Shown: positions 51,735-61,500 of the stretch, piece by piece
How positions within the stretch are numbered: position 1 is the stretch's first letter
Layout of the letters: each line of letters opens with the position of its first letter
NCBI GenBank assembly: GCA_900544395.1
Contig: UQVC01000014.1
Location: 1 to 63,458, forward strand
Source of the DNA: an uncultured Ruminococcus sp.
GTDB taxonomy: Bacteria; Bacillota; Clostridia; Lachnospirales; Lachnospiraceae
Length of the DNA: 63,458 nucleotides
Direction: 5' to 3'
Notes under the pieces: generated by a model
Databases searched by the model: none
Told to the model about the DNA's origin: nothing
Seen by the model: the letters and a program-made list of their open reading frames with translations, nothing else
Translations under genes and position numbers: made by a program

Positions 51735-53284
51735 TTCGTAATCCCCCACATCTCCCAAGCAATATCAGAAGCAATTTCTTGCCATAATTTTATATGGTGT
51801 GTGCTGGCATCTTCGAAGGCTTCTGCATTAACACATGAACGGATGTCCATATAAAGTTCTGTATACATACAGTCTAGAGTTGTGGCAACATTATTCTGCC
51901 ACAATGTTTTTGTGTATTGGTCGATTTTTCCAAGCTTAGGATTGGCATATACCGCTATGTTTGTGTTCGATACCTTTATCCTATAGAAATATTCGTCGAT
52001 TTTTTCGTAGATAATATTGATATTTGCGTTAGAGTTTGTAATTCCACTATTATTATTGTTTCCAAAACCTATCGACAGATTCCCATTAGTTTTCGCACTT
52101 CTTAGAAGGAATATGACTCTTTTCCATTTTTTAAATTCGGTCATTGAAACCCCAGTGTCAACGACAGTGTTGGCTTGTGTTCCAACAGAAATTGTTCCGC
52201 CAGCGAGCTTTTCCATTGCTGTGAATTTTTCTGCAGAACCGCCACTCGGCTTATCCACAGGAACCACCAAACCATCTTCCCCGATTCCAAGAATCTTTCC
52301 ATTGTTTTCAGCTCCCTGTTGCTTATCTAACTTAGTTTCCATCTGCGTTGCAAAGTCTTCCGGAATAGACTGCAATACCTCTGCGCCTTTATCCTGTACT
52401 TCCTTGATCTGCTTCGCTCCCTCGGCGGAAACATTGCCAGTCTGCTTAGTCCCCTCTGTCTGCACTACCTGTACTGCTTCGGTTTTGGCTGCTTCTACGG
52501 CTATCGTGGCTGTCTGCTTAACATTATCCACGCTCTCAACTGCTTGCGTCCCTGCGCCCTCTACGGCTGTTTTCTGGGCTGTTCCAGTCTGTGTAATCTC
52601 TTGTACCGCACTCTGTTTTGCGGAGTTAATCTCCTGTACGCCAGTCTGTACTACTTGCGTGATTCCGCTTGCCGTCTGCTCCACACTGTTCTTCATTTCT
52701 TCCACAGCAGTTCTGTGCCCTTCCGCCGCCTGCTCAGATTCCTTCGCTTTTCGGACAGATTCTTCCACGTTCTTGACCTGTTCGGATGCGTCCTTGACGG
52801 TTTCCAGCATCTTACCGACTTCCACACGGTCTTCCGCCGTCTGCTGTGCGTCTGCTTCTGTGGCAGTTTGTCCGGCTTTCTCTGCACGGTCTGCCGCTTT
52901 GTTAACCGCTTCGATCGCCTTTCCAAACATTTCCTTGTCATCTGGTGTATTATAAGCTTCTGGCTTCGCTCGTTTAGTCACAAACATGTCGATCTGATAC
53001 TCCGTGTTTCCGGATTCAGAATCCCTAAGATAGATATACGCAACAAGATTCTTCCCTGTCTCAATCAATGAATCCGGGATTACCACATCAGTTACGCCGT
53101 CCTTGGTTGTGCCGATTCTTGCAATGGACTCGCTTGATCCGGCAACTGCAAAATCCACTTCCACAGCTGTTGGCAAATCAAGTCCTTGGATTCTCAATAT
53201 CTGGCCGTAGTCCCACTGCCAGACATCACTCACTTTTGCTGTGTTCGAATCTCCAAATACAGCTGTTACTATTCTGTTCTCCAA
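51731..53284 (-). CDS. phage baseplate/receptor-binding protein (BppU-like N-terminus)
   Basis: A 517-residue tail-tip protein. Residues about 1-115 resemble the baseplate upper protein N-terminal domain (MENRIVTAVFGDSNTAKVSD, VWQWDYGQILRIQGLDLP). Residues about 125-330 are an Ala/Glu/Gln/Val-rich coiled-coil stalk. Residues about 350-517 are a separate globular tip, more AT-rich in DNA, probably the receptor-binding part. The start is a TTG with AGGAGG 9 nt upstream. Confidence 0.8.
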   Translation of the reverse strand: MENRIVTAVFGDSNTAKVSDVWQWDYGQILRIQGLDLPTAVEVDFAVAGSSESIARIGTTKDGVTDVVIPDSLIETGKNLVAYIYLRDSESGNTEYQIDMFVTKRAKPEAYNTPDDKEMFGKAIEAVNKAADRAEKAGQTATEADAQQTAEDRVEVGKMLETVKDASEQVKNVEESVRKAKESEQAAEGHRTAVEEMKNSVEQTASGITQVVQTGVQEINSAKQSAVQEITQTGTAQKTAVEGAGTQAVESVDNVKQTATIAVEAAKTEAVQVVQTEGTKQTGNVSAEGAKQIKEVQDKGAEVLQSIPEDFATQMETKLDKQQGAENNGKILGIGEDGLVVPVDKPSGGSAEKFTAMEKLAGGTISVGTQANTVVDTGVSMTEFKKWKRVIFLLRSAKTNGNLSIGFGNNNNSGITNSNANINIIYEKIDEYFYRIKVSNTNIAVYANPKLGKIDQYTKTLWQNNVATTLDCMYTELYMDIRSCVNAEAFEDASTHHIKLWQEIASDIAWEMWGITK

Positions 53285-53297
53285 CTATATGTACCTC

Positions 53298-54704
53298 CTA
53301 ACTTGCTGCAATCCATGATGTACAAATCGTTCTCTCTGCATAATCTTTCTTTTCCACATCCAGAGAAATCTTGTCTCCTATACGATATCTTCCAGTTCCA
53401 ATGATCGTCCCTGCGACTACTTCCGGGCACGCGCAAAATACGTGATATTTCGGCCGGAATTCTTCCGGGATGGCCACCCCGTCAAAATCATTGAAAGACC
53501 CGCTGTTCGGAAACTGCGCCAGCATCTCAATTTTGCAGTGTACGATCTTGCCGATCTTATACAACCACATCTGCATGCGATTACTGCTGTTTACATTGGA
53601 GTACGGTCCTCTCACCTGTCCGGAATCGTATTCCTTGATTCCCATCAATTCTTGATCACCCAGTAATAACTTGCCATGAAACCTCGCATCTTGATAGAAA
53701 TCATAACCCACTTCGCTATCGCTTGCTGTTCCGCCGAAAGCAATACTTCTCCCTTTATTTGCAACATCCAACGCCCGGAACTGTGCCGGAACAATCACTT
53801 CTTCTTGTTTGCTGCCGTTTAAATCCGTGATTGTAACGATAACAAAGTACACGCTCCCCGTGGATATTTTCCCATTCCCGATTATTTGGGAAATCTTTCC
53901 ACTTGTCGTGTTTGGATATGTTTCGCTTGCTTTCACCGGACTTCCAGAAGCAGTCTCCTGATAATCTATCCTGACACTGGTTGCCTTGTTAGAGTTATTT
54001 AAGGTCTGGTCTACTTGCCAGCTCCCAGTGACTTTAATGTACGTGCCATCACTCTTCGGTGATCCCTTAGAGTCGCATCGCAATGCAGTCAACCCGGTAA
54101 TTGTCGGCTTAATGTACGCGATCTGCCAAACTGCATAAAGAGTCACATCTGCATCGGCACCGTATGTTGATCCCGGCATGTATGCTACGTCTCCAGCGGA
54201 CGATGTTGCCCAGCCCATAAATACATAGCCATCTCTTGTGGGACGCACAGAAGATAGTGTTAATACGGATCCGTATATCTTTTTCTGGGTGTCTGGAGCA
54301 CCGGTCCCGCCATTTGCATTATAAGATACCGTATGCTCCCACGTAATAGCCGACAAGGTGTATTCCCCACTCGCTGAGATCGTGGCTGGATTAACTCCTG
54401 TATTGACCGTCGCGGAAAAGCCGATCTTCTTTGATTGTCCGCTCGTTGGCATCGTAATCCGGAACGTCTTCGTTCCGCCGATATTCGTCCAGATCCATTG
54501 TCCGCCGCCGCTGCCGACTGCGAATGTCGCACTGCCAGAGGTGTTCTGTCCATCACAGCTCATGCTGTACGGTGCACCACCGTAATTGTATCCGCCCCAG
54601 TCAAATGCGATATCAAATCTGATATCTACATCATACTTGTGCGTGAGATTAACATCTCCTACACCACGTACTGCCGTGACGTATATTCTTCCTGTTCCTG
54701 CCAT
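53298..54704 (-). CDS. phage tail protein with an InlB-type B repeat
   Basis: A 468-residue structural protein. The N-terminal 115 residues are beta-rich (TGRIYVTAVRGVGDVNLTHKY in pieces) and resemble siphovirus DUF859-type proteins. Residues about 123-193 are a Listeria-Bacteroides (InlB B) repeat: VSYNANGGTGAPDTQ, GYVFMGWATS, DVTLYAVW. A C-terminal domain with GRSIAFGGTASD and EFRPKYHVFC follows, as in tail proteins that touch the cell surface. AAGGAGAGG precedes the start. Confidence 0.78.
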   Translation of the reverse strand: MAGTGRIYVTAVRGVGDVNLTHKYDVDIRFDIAFDWGGYNYGGAPYSMSCDGQNTSGSATFAVGSGGGQWIWTNIGGTKTFRITMPTSGQSKKIGFSATVNTGVNPATISASGEYTLSAITWEHTVSYNANGGTGAPDTQKKIYGSVLTLSSVRPTRDGYVFMGWATSSAGDVAYMPGSTYGADADVTLYAVWQIAYIKPTITGLTALRCDSKGSPKSDGTYIKVTGSWQVDQTLNNSNKATSVRIDYQETASGSPVKASETYPNTTSGKISQIIGNGKISTGSVYFVIVTITDLNGSKQEEVIVPAQFRALDVANKGRSIAFGGTASDSEVGYDFYQDARFHGKLLLGDQELMGIKEYDSGQVRGPYSNVNSSNRMQMWLYKIGKIVHCKIEMLAQFPNSGSFNDFDGVAIPEEFRPKYHVFCACPEVVAGTIIGTGRYRIGDKISLDVEKKDYAERTICTSWIAAS

Positions 54705-54714
54705 CTTCCTCTCC

Positions 54715-57072
54715 TTACTCGATATAGATTATAGATAGGTGTCCATCCCCATTGTCCAGCATAGCATAGTTGCCTACACCAACTCTCTTTGCACTTAGAT
54801 TGTCAATTTCTGCCACCGGCATATACGCTTTCTCGTTCCCAAAATATGCCAATCCCTTATCGCCCTGGTAAAATCCCAATCTGGAATTTGTTAATCTGGC
54901 TTTTAGGCCGTTTCCTGTTCCGCCAAGTTCCAGAAACGGTGTTACGCCATCCGACCCCTGCCGCACCCATGTATCAACCACCTCGGTCTTACCATTCACA
55001 TACTCTACTGTATTTTTAAATTCGGCTCGGACTTCATTTTTGTATTTTTCGAAGCTAGTGTTGATATTCGTTACGCTAGAGATTGCTGTATTTGCGGATT
55101 CCTGAGCATTTCCTGCTGCATCTTTCGCATCCTCGATATCTCCCGTGTATGCTTCTACCCATTTTTCGCCGTCCCAGTATTTTAATACATTATTGACTGT
55201 GTCATACCAGAGTTTGGTCTTATCGTCCGGCGGGGTATCGGACTTGATTGTTCCGTCTGTTCCGTCTTCTCCTTTATATTTTGACCACTGATAGTTTCTC
55301 GGATTACTGCTTTCTGTCGGCACTTCTTTGTTGTAGGCAAATCCAATGTAATATTTCCCATCCGGGCTGTCGGACATTCCATTCCCGTTCTGGTCATCCG
55401 CATATCTCACCCATGTATAATAAGTTTTGCCGTCCTTTCCAGGTTCTCCAGGGATTCCCTCACCGGTGATCCGCGCCCATTGATAATCTTCCGGATTATT
55501 GGACATTACCGGAGTCTCCTTATTGTAGGCGATTCCTAAGTATTCTTTTCCGTCCGGACTACTGGACATTCCATTTCCATGTTCGTCATCGGCGAATTTA
55601 AACCATGTGTAATAAGTTGTTCCGTCCTGACCATCCTCTCCGTCCATTACATCCGTGATCGTGACCTCGTAATACCCTCTGCGGACGCCGTTTTCAAGCG
55701 CCGTAAATGAGTAAACCGCCTTAACATCAACATCCTCTGCATTAACCGTAACGCTCCTGCCAACATAAAACTCTGTGCCATCTTTACTCCACCGGATTTC
55801 CAGATTTCCAGACACATCCACTCCATTGTTGTAAGCATAAGCTGTCAGCGTTGTGCTGCCGATGCCGTTTTTAAAGATAATGCCGTTGTTTGTGGCAATG
55901 GAGCAGGTGTAGACCTTGTTTTTGTTAATTAAGTCCTGCATCCTCTTAATGAGATCGTCGGATATTTCGGATGCCAGCTCTTTATAGTTACTAAACACCG
56001 TCTTGGCAGTCTTTGGGTCAGTCAGACTGCGTACCTGCTCCGATACCCTCGCTTGTAGATAGAGGACTGGTGTCCACTCCTGATCCTGAATTCTTACAGT
56101 GTCTCCGATATTTGTATCAAAATATCCATCCACCTCGTAGGTCACTACTGGCTCGGATGCGGTTTTTAGATCGGATAAAGCCATGCTATAGAGCTTGTCC
56201 TTGCTGTCTGTATCGTACTCTTTTCGCATCAGGATATAAGCATCAGCCTTATTTACGATATTGGACGGAAACCGGTCTCTTGCCTGTGGTGCGCGGATGA
56301 TCGCACCGTCTGTAAAGTACTCGATATTCCCGTTCTCATCGTATTCTTTTTTGTCCAGTCCATTGATCGTCAGCCCGTCTTTCCCGGTCGGCTGGATACA
56401 GGTGTATAACTTTTCTGCATCCGTAGTCTTCCGAATTCCGGTAATTCCTTTTCCGTAGCGCAGGACAACATCACCACGATACTCTCCGATTCCGCTGTCC
56501 GTATCGCTGTGCTCCCGGTATACATTCAGGACAATCTCTTTTAAGGAGTAATCACTGTTAAGCACTGTCTCAAACTCGATTTCCGCCGAGAAAACATTGG
56601 CCAGAGAGAATAATCTCTTTAATACGGACGTTGTACCTGTCCATTCGTTGGTGATCCGTTTGTCCGACACCTCATTGAGTCCCAATTTAAGCGTTCTCTC
56701 AGCATCAAAGACGGCGAGGTACTCTTCAAAGCTCATTGCTTTTCCAGCTTTGTATTCCCCTGCATCCTCGTTGATTAACTCAAACGACAGCGACCATGCC
56801 GTGGCAGTAATCGTCTGCTCTGTTTGGTCTGTATTTACAATGTTTAAGTAGTATGATTTCCCTTTGTAAGTAAATGCCACCTTATTCCCGGCTGTGATAT
56901 GCTGTGCGTCTGGATGCTTTGCATTTACCGTAAAAGTGTAAGTATTCGCCGTACCCTGTAAGTATTCGTGTAGCTCATCATTCCAGTAGTGCATGGACTT
57001 TTTATGCCCGTTGTCCATAAACGCTACTGGCGTGTTATTTGCGCTTAAAATCGCAATTCTGATGTTATCCAT
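54715..57072 (-). CDS. phage tail-associated protein (Tal, minor structural protein)
   Basis: A 785-residue tail protein with the phage minor structural N-terminal domain (about 1-370: MDNIRIAILSANNTPVAFMD, KVAFTYKGKSYYLNIV). Residues about 480-605 hold two tandem copies of a 60-residue segment (GTTYYTWFKFADDEHGNGMS and GKTYYTWVRYADDQNGNGMS), linked by collagen-like GEPGKDG. A C-terminal coiled region and small end domain follow. No lytic domain was recognised. Overlaps Dit by one base (TAATG). Confidence 0.88.
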   Translation of the reverse strand: MDNIRIAILSANNTPVAFMDNGHKKSMHYWNDELHEYLQGTANTYTFTVNAKHPDAQHITAGNKVAFTYKGKSYYLNIVNTDQTEQTITATAWSLSFELINEDAGEYKAGKAMSFEEYLAVFDAERTLKLGLNEVSDKRITNEWTGTTSVLKRLFSLANVFSAEIEFETVLNSDYSLKEIVLNVYREHSDTDSGIGEYRGDVVLRYGKGITGIRKTTDAEKLYTCIQPTGKDGLTINGLDKKEYDENGNIEYFTDGAIIRAPQARDRFPSNIVNKADAYILMRKEYDTDSKDKLYSMALSDLKTASEPVVTYEVDGYFDTNIGDTVRIQDQEWTPVLYLQARVSEQVRSLTDPKTAKTVFSNYKELASEISDDLIKRMQDLINKNKVYTCSIATNNGIIFKNGIGSTTLTAYAYNNGVDVSGNLEIRWSKDGTEFYVGRSVTVNAEDVDVKAVYSFTALENGVRRGYYEVTITDVMDGEDGQDGTTYYTWFKFADDEHGNGMSSSPDGKEYLGIAYNKETPVMSNNPEDYQWARITGEGIPGEPGKDGKTYYTWVRYADDQNGNGMSDSPDGKYYIGFAYNKEVPTESSNPRNYQWSKYKGEDGTDGTIKSDTPPDDKTKLWYDTVNNVLKYWDGEKWVEAYTGDIEDAKDAAGNAQESANTAISSVTNINTSFEKYKNEVRAEFKNTVEYVNGKTEVVDTWVRQGSDGVTPFLELGGTGNGLKARLTNSRLGFYQGDKGLAYFGNEKAYMPVAEIDNLSAKRVGVGNYAMLDNGDGHLSIIYIE

Positions 57073-58544
57073 TACAAATATACCTCCCGTATTTTCGCTT
57101 TAATCTGCGGCGGTGGAGAAGAAAAGGAAGAGTAGCAGAACTGGACTTCCGTTGTTCCCGGTGGAACTTTTGGATAATTGGATCCATTAATCTCATCTCC
57201 TTTTGCCGGCATCCCGTTTACATAGACCTTCGTGCTCTCCCCGTCTATAGACACCACATCTCCGGCGCGATACCGGTTCGGCACATCCTTATACTTATCG
57301 ACATTGTCTTTCCGGAACCAGATACTTTTTAAATAGTTGTGCGTAACATACTGGTTCGTGAGGTTTCTGTCACCCCACTGTCCAATCCAGATCTGGATTT
57401 TTTCGCATTCCATATCCTTTATTTCCGGTATGTTTCTCTCCGTATAGCTTCCATACCAGAAAATCCGCAGCTTTTCTCCCTCTTTTAAAAAATCATTATG
57501 ACCGCCACCCATCTTTAAATTAAACGGGTTTCCCTCATAAGCTGTCGGCTGGAATTCCTCTCGTCTGATTAAGGTGTTCCCTGGGGCAAACCACTCGATA
57601 CGCGCCGTATTACCAACCGTATCACTCTTGTTAATAGACATGGCGCATATCACCTTGTTATCTCCAGTCAGGAATGCAATGGTCTGTGCTCCTGTCTGCC
57701 CCATTAATCCGGTTTCGAACCAGTGCTGCGTGTAGCAGTAAAAGTTTTTTGCGCCACGTCTGCCCTCGCTGTCCACTGGGATAGTAAGTGTTCTCATTCC
57801 ACCGTTCCAGTATCCGGATGTTGCTTGTCCACCTTTTAATGCCATGACGTTATATCCGGCAACATTCTTGACTTCGAGCGTCCCCTGTGTGGTATTCTCT
57901 GGATTTTGGTAAGACGTTCCATGATCGTCTTGAAACAGGTTGTATCCATCAAACAGGTTTTCAGACGCTTTGTAATTCTCTCCGTCTGCCTCCTCTTGTT
58001 TTCCAAGCTGGATGACTCCATATTGGCTTACCAGTCCGATAAAGCCGTTTTCGTGCTGGTGTGTGATCTCATAGTCCACGTCCGCCCATTCGGTGCCGTT
58101 GTTTTGGATGGTAATGGTCTGGTAGCCGTTCTGTTGGACGCCAGTGAATTGTTTTTCTGCGGTAGAGTATGCTACTCCGTCCGGGATGAGCCATGTGATT
58201 GTTCCCTCTCCCAGAAATTCTGTTTCTTCACTGAATTCTAAAGTACCACACGGAATCGCATAAAAGCATTTGTTCGGAACATTTCCAAACACTAACTTTT
58301 TTGGTTCATCTACTTTTAATGCTTTCTGTAAAGCATCGTAATTCTCTTCCAGATTACCCTCAATTGTAAACGGCATCACAATTTGTTTGTTCTCGTATGA
58401 CGTGTAAGCAAAATCACTTCCATTCTGTTTTTCTGCCTTCACAAACGATGGATTCCAGTCAGCACCGACAAACGGTGTAAATCCCTGTAGTACTTTGATG
58501 TACTTTCCTAATTCGATGTCATTGAACTTCACAGAAAGTGTCAT
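57072..58544 (-). CDS. distal tail protein (Dit)
   Basis: A 490-residue tail protein. Residues 1-about 170 are a Dit domain (SVKFNDIELGKYIKVLQGFTP in pieces, FGNVPNKCFYAIPCGTLEF, GEGTITWLIPDG). A large insert (about 200-430) with GYWNGGMRTLTIPVD and NFYCYTQHWF resembles a carbohydrate-binding module, the form called an evolved Dit. The end (EIRGS-type VPPGTTEVQF) closes the second galectin-like part. Overlaps the tape measure gene by 4 nt (ATGA). Confidence 0.87.
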   Translation of the reverse strand: MTLSVKFNDIELGKYIKVLQGFTPFVGADWNPSFVKAEKQNGSDFAYTSYENKQIVMPFTIEGNLEENYDALQKALKVDEPKKLVFGNVPNKCFYAIPCGTLEFSEETEFLGEGTITWLIPDGVAYSTAEKQFTGVQQNGYQTITIQNNGTEWADVDYEITHQHENGFIGLVSQYGVIQLGKQEEADGENYKASENLFDGYNLFQDDHGTSYQNPENTTQGTLEVKNVAGYNVMALKGGQATSGYWNGGMRTLTIPVDSEGRRGAKNFYCYTQHWFETGLMGQTGAQTIAFLTGDNKVICAMSINKSDTVGNTARIEWFAPGNTLIRREEFQPTAYEGNPFNLKMGGGHNDFLKEGEKLRIFWYGSYTERNIPEIKDMECEKIQIWIGQWGDRNLTNQYVTHNYLKSIWFRKDNVDKYKDVPNRYRAGDVVSIDGESTKVYVNGMPAKGDEINGSNYPKVPPGTTEVQFCYSSFSSPPPQIKAKIREVYL

Positions 58545-61500
58545 GTACGTTCTCCTTTCAGTAATTTCTTAAAATCTGTAATTCTTTGCTGTTCTGTCAG
58601 CATTGGAGCTGCTGTTTCTTTAATCAATTCTCTTCCATTCAGTGTTGTGCTTACTTCAATCGGACGTTTTGCCAGATCAGAAAGTCCTGCCACCGCACTC
58701 ATGATCGCCTGATTCTGTTGCTGAAGATTTCTGATTTCTGCGTTATCCATCTTGTACTGCATAACAGATGTTGCTGGACGATTCGCTACTCTGGATGCAT
58801 TAAAAGCCATGACCTCTCGCATCCGTGCTGAAACAGCGGACAGATCGATAGATTCCAGTGCTGCGTTTGAAATATTTCGGGAAGATTTTACAACTGACTT
58901 TTCTTCATCCTTAATACCCAACGCCAGACCTTTACTGAAGAATTGACCAAATTCTCTGGTCTTTTTGGATGGGGAGCGCTCATCAAGTTCCCTTTTAGCT
59001 GCCGCCAGCGCAGAAGAAGCAACTGCGATAGCTGCGGAAATAGCTGCGGAACTTCCAGCGGAAATACCATTGGCAAGACCGTAGGAAAAGTTCAAGCCCT
59101 GATCGTACGCTTTGCTTCTTATTCCAACGCTACTTAAACCGGATACAGCTCCGTCTCCAAGACTTTTGGCAGATGACTCCGCATTTTTCTTGCCAGAATC
59201 AATCCCGCTCTTTAAACCATCACCAAGTTTCTTTCCTTCTTGTTTTCCTTTTTCGGAAAGCTTGACATTCGATAATGCTACTGCTGCATTTCCACCTAAT
59301 GTAGATGCGGCCGCATTTACTGATCCAGAACCACCAACAATTCCATTTGCAAGTGCGTTTGCAATCTGGCTTCCCATTGCCTGCGCTTGTCCCGAAACAT
59401 TTGCAGATGAAAGCCCTGATAAAGCCGCATTTTCTAAGCCTGATGCAGCCGCCTGCACAACTGGGGCTTGACCACTCAAAGAGGATGATAGTCCAAAACC
59501 TACGTTGTTTCCAAATCCTGCCGTAGCTGACAACATATCCATGCCATTCAGTCCTTGTGGAATCTGACCACCTAAGGAAGCCGCTGCCATCAATACGGCA
59601 TTGGAATTCGCATACAACGCATCAATTAGAGACTGTGTTGCCTCACTTCCTTTGTTGGAAGGAATCGTTGCCGTATCTGTAGCACTTGCACCTGTATTGA
59701 TCTCATTCACAGCACTTTTTGCTGCTTCATTGATCGCAGTTTTTCCACTGTTTACAGAATTTGCGGTACTATCCGCCGCCTCTTTTCCTTTTTGAGCAGG
59801 AACCGTAGAAGTATCTGCCTCTGCCGCTCCCTCACTGACGCCACCCTCGATAGTGTCTTTTGCTGCTTGCTTCACTGGTTCTTTTCCCTCTTGTAAAGCG
59901 TTCGTTGCAGCTTCTGTGGTTTCTTTCGCTTCTTGGGCTGCTGCTTCTGGATTGCCTGAGTTTCCGAGTAATTGATTGATTTCATTTTGCCAAGCTTCAA
60001 TCTGAGCTGTGTTATTGGTAGTCCCCTTTTCGTACTCGATTTGAGCCATGAGCCACATTGCTCGACTGCCGTCTACCATCGTCTGAGTGATACCTGAATT
60101 ACCATCCTCTGCTGCAAGGCGCATTTCTTCATATTTTTGTTGCCAAGTCTGCACCTGTTTAGAAAGTTCTGCTTCATTTTCTCCAGTAGATCGTATCAAA
60201 CCGTCTGTCAGTGCTTTGATTGCAGCTTCCATATTGGCTGTTCCAGCTTCTGCTGCTCCCATTGCAGCTTCATAATTTGCAATAACAGCCGTGTATTCGT
60301 CATAAGCAATCTTAGCATCATCAAACGCTTTCTTAGCTTTTTCTAATTCTTCATTCGCTTCCATCTGCGCCTGTTGGAGTCGCATAATTTCAAAAGATCC
60401 CGCGGCTTGTTCCGCAGTCATAGAAGATTCCGCTTCTCTAAGTTCATCTGTTGCTTGCTTAGCCCTTTTCCTAACTTCGATATAATCATTGTATGCTCTG
60501 GCTAATTCATCCTCTGCTTCTGCCTGTTTTTTAACCGCTTCATTAAAGTCATCTTCGTAAGCCAATAATATTGCTTCTGCTTTTTTCTTCCGGATGACCT
60601 CATCAATGGATTGCGTTAACTCACCATACTTCTGTATTACTCCATCTGTCGTTTCAATCTCTACGCCAAGTGCTTCGGATAATGTGGATGTAATAAAGGC
60701 TGCACGTTCCTCATATCCTTCCTTTATCTTCCCATTTTGGTCAACAATTCCCTGTAACTCATCCCATAGTTGCTGATAATAACCAAACTGCGTCTGAATT
60801 CCGGCAACTTCATCTTGTCTTGCAGCCTGAGTTTCTCGGATTGCTTCTGCCTGCTCTGCCAGTTTTTTATTGGCTTTATCTGTAGCAGACTCCGCTTCTT
60901 TCTGCGTCAAAGCATAAACACCAAGACCTGCTGCCAGAGCTGCTACCGCAGAAATCACAAGACCAATCGGATTCGCTTTCATAGCAACGTTCCAAAGAGT
61001 TTGTGCTTTTGTGGCTAAATTCACCTTTCCTGTAAACATGCCAACAACTGCTTGCCCGGCTGTAAGTGTAGCGTTTGTTGCAACACCACTTTCCATAGCC
61101 AGAAGCTGTGCAGCATAGTAAGCATCCACTGCTGCAGAAGCGGTCTTCCATGTTTTCACACCTTTTTTCAATATAGATGTTGTTTCATTGACAACTTTGT
61201 ACCCCTTAAAAGCGGTAAAAGCTGCCGTTGCTGATGCTGCGATCAAGTCCAGATTCTCTCCTGCAAAGTCCAGTGCCTTTGTCAGTGGCGGGAGCGCTTT
61301 ATCAGCCAGATTTCCAACAGCATCTACTACATTGCTTAAAGTATCAACCGCTGTTTCTCCAGCTTCTCTCAAGCCGCCGTCACTCAATGACTCTGCCACT
61401 GCATCAATCGCATCCTCAACCGGCTCTTGCAGTTTGGATGGTAACAGCTCTGCCAAACCGGATGCCATAGACTCCGCCATCTCTCCGGCCGCACCGAGAA

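Noticed and set aside
52017..52955. Long plus-strand open frame opposite the tail fibre gene
   Set aside because: It is a Cys/Ser/Thr-rich shadow of the repetitive coiled-coil coding sequence, without a ribosome binding site.
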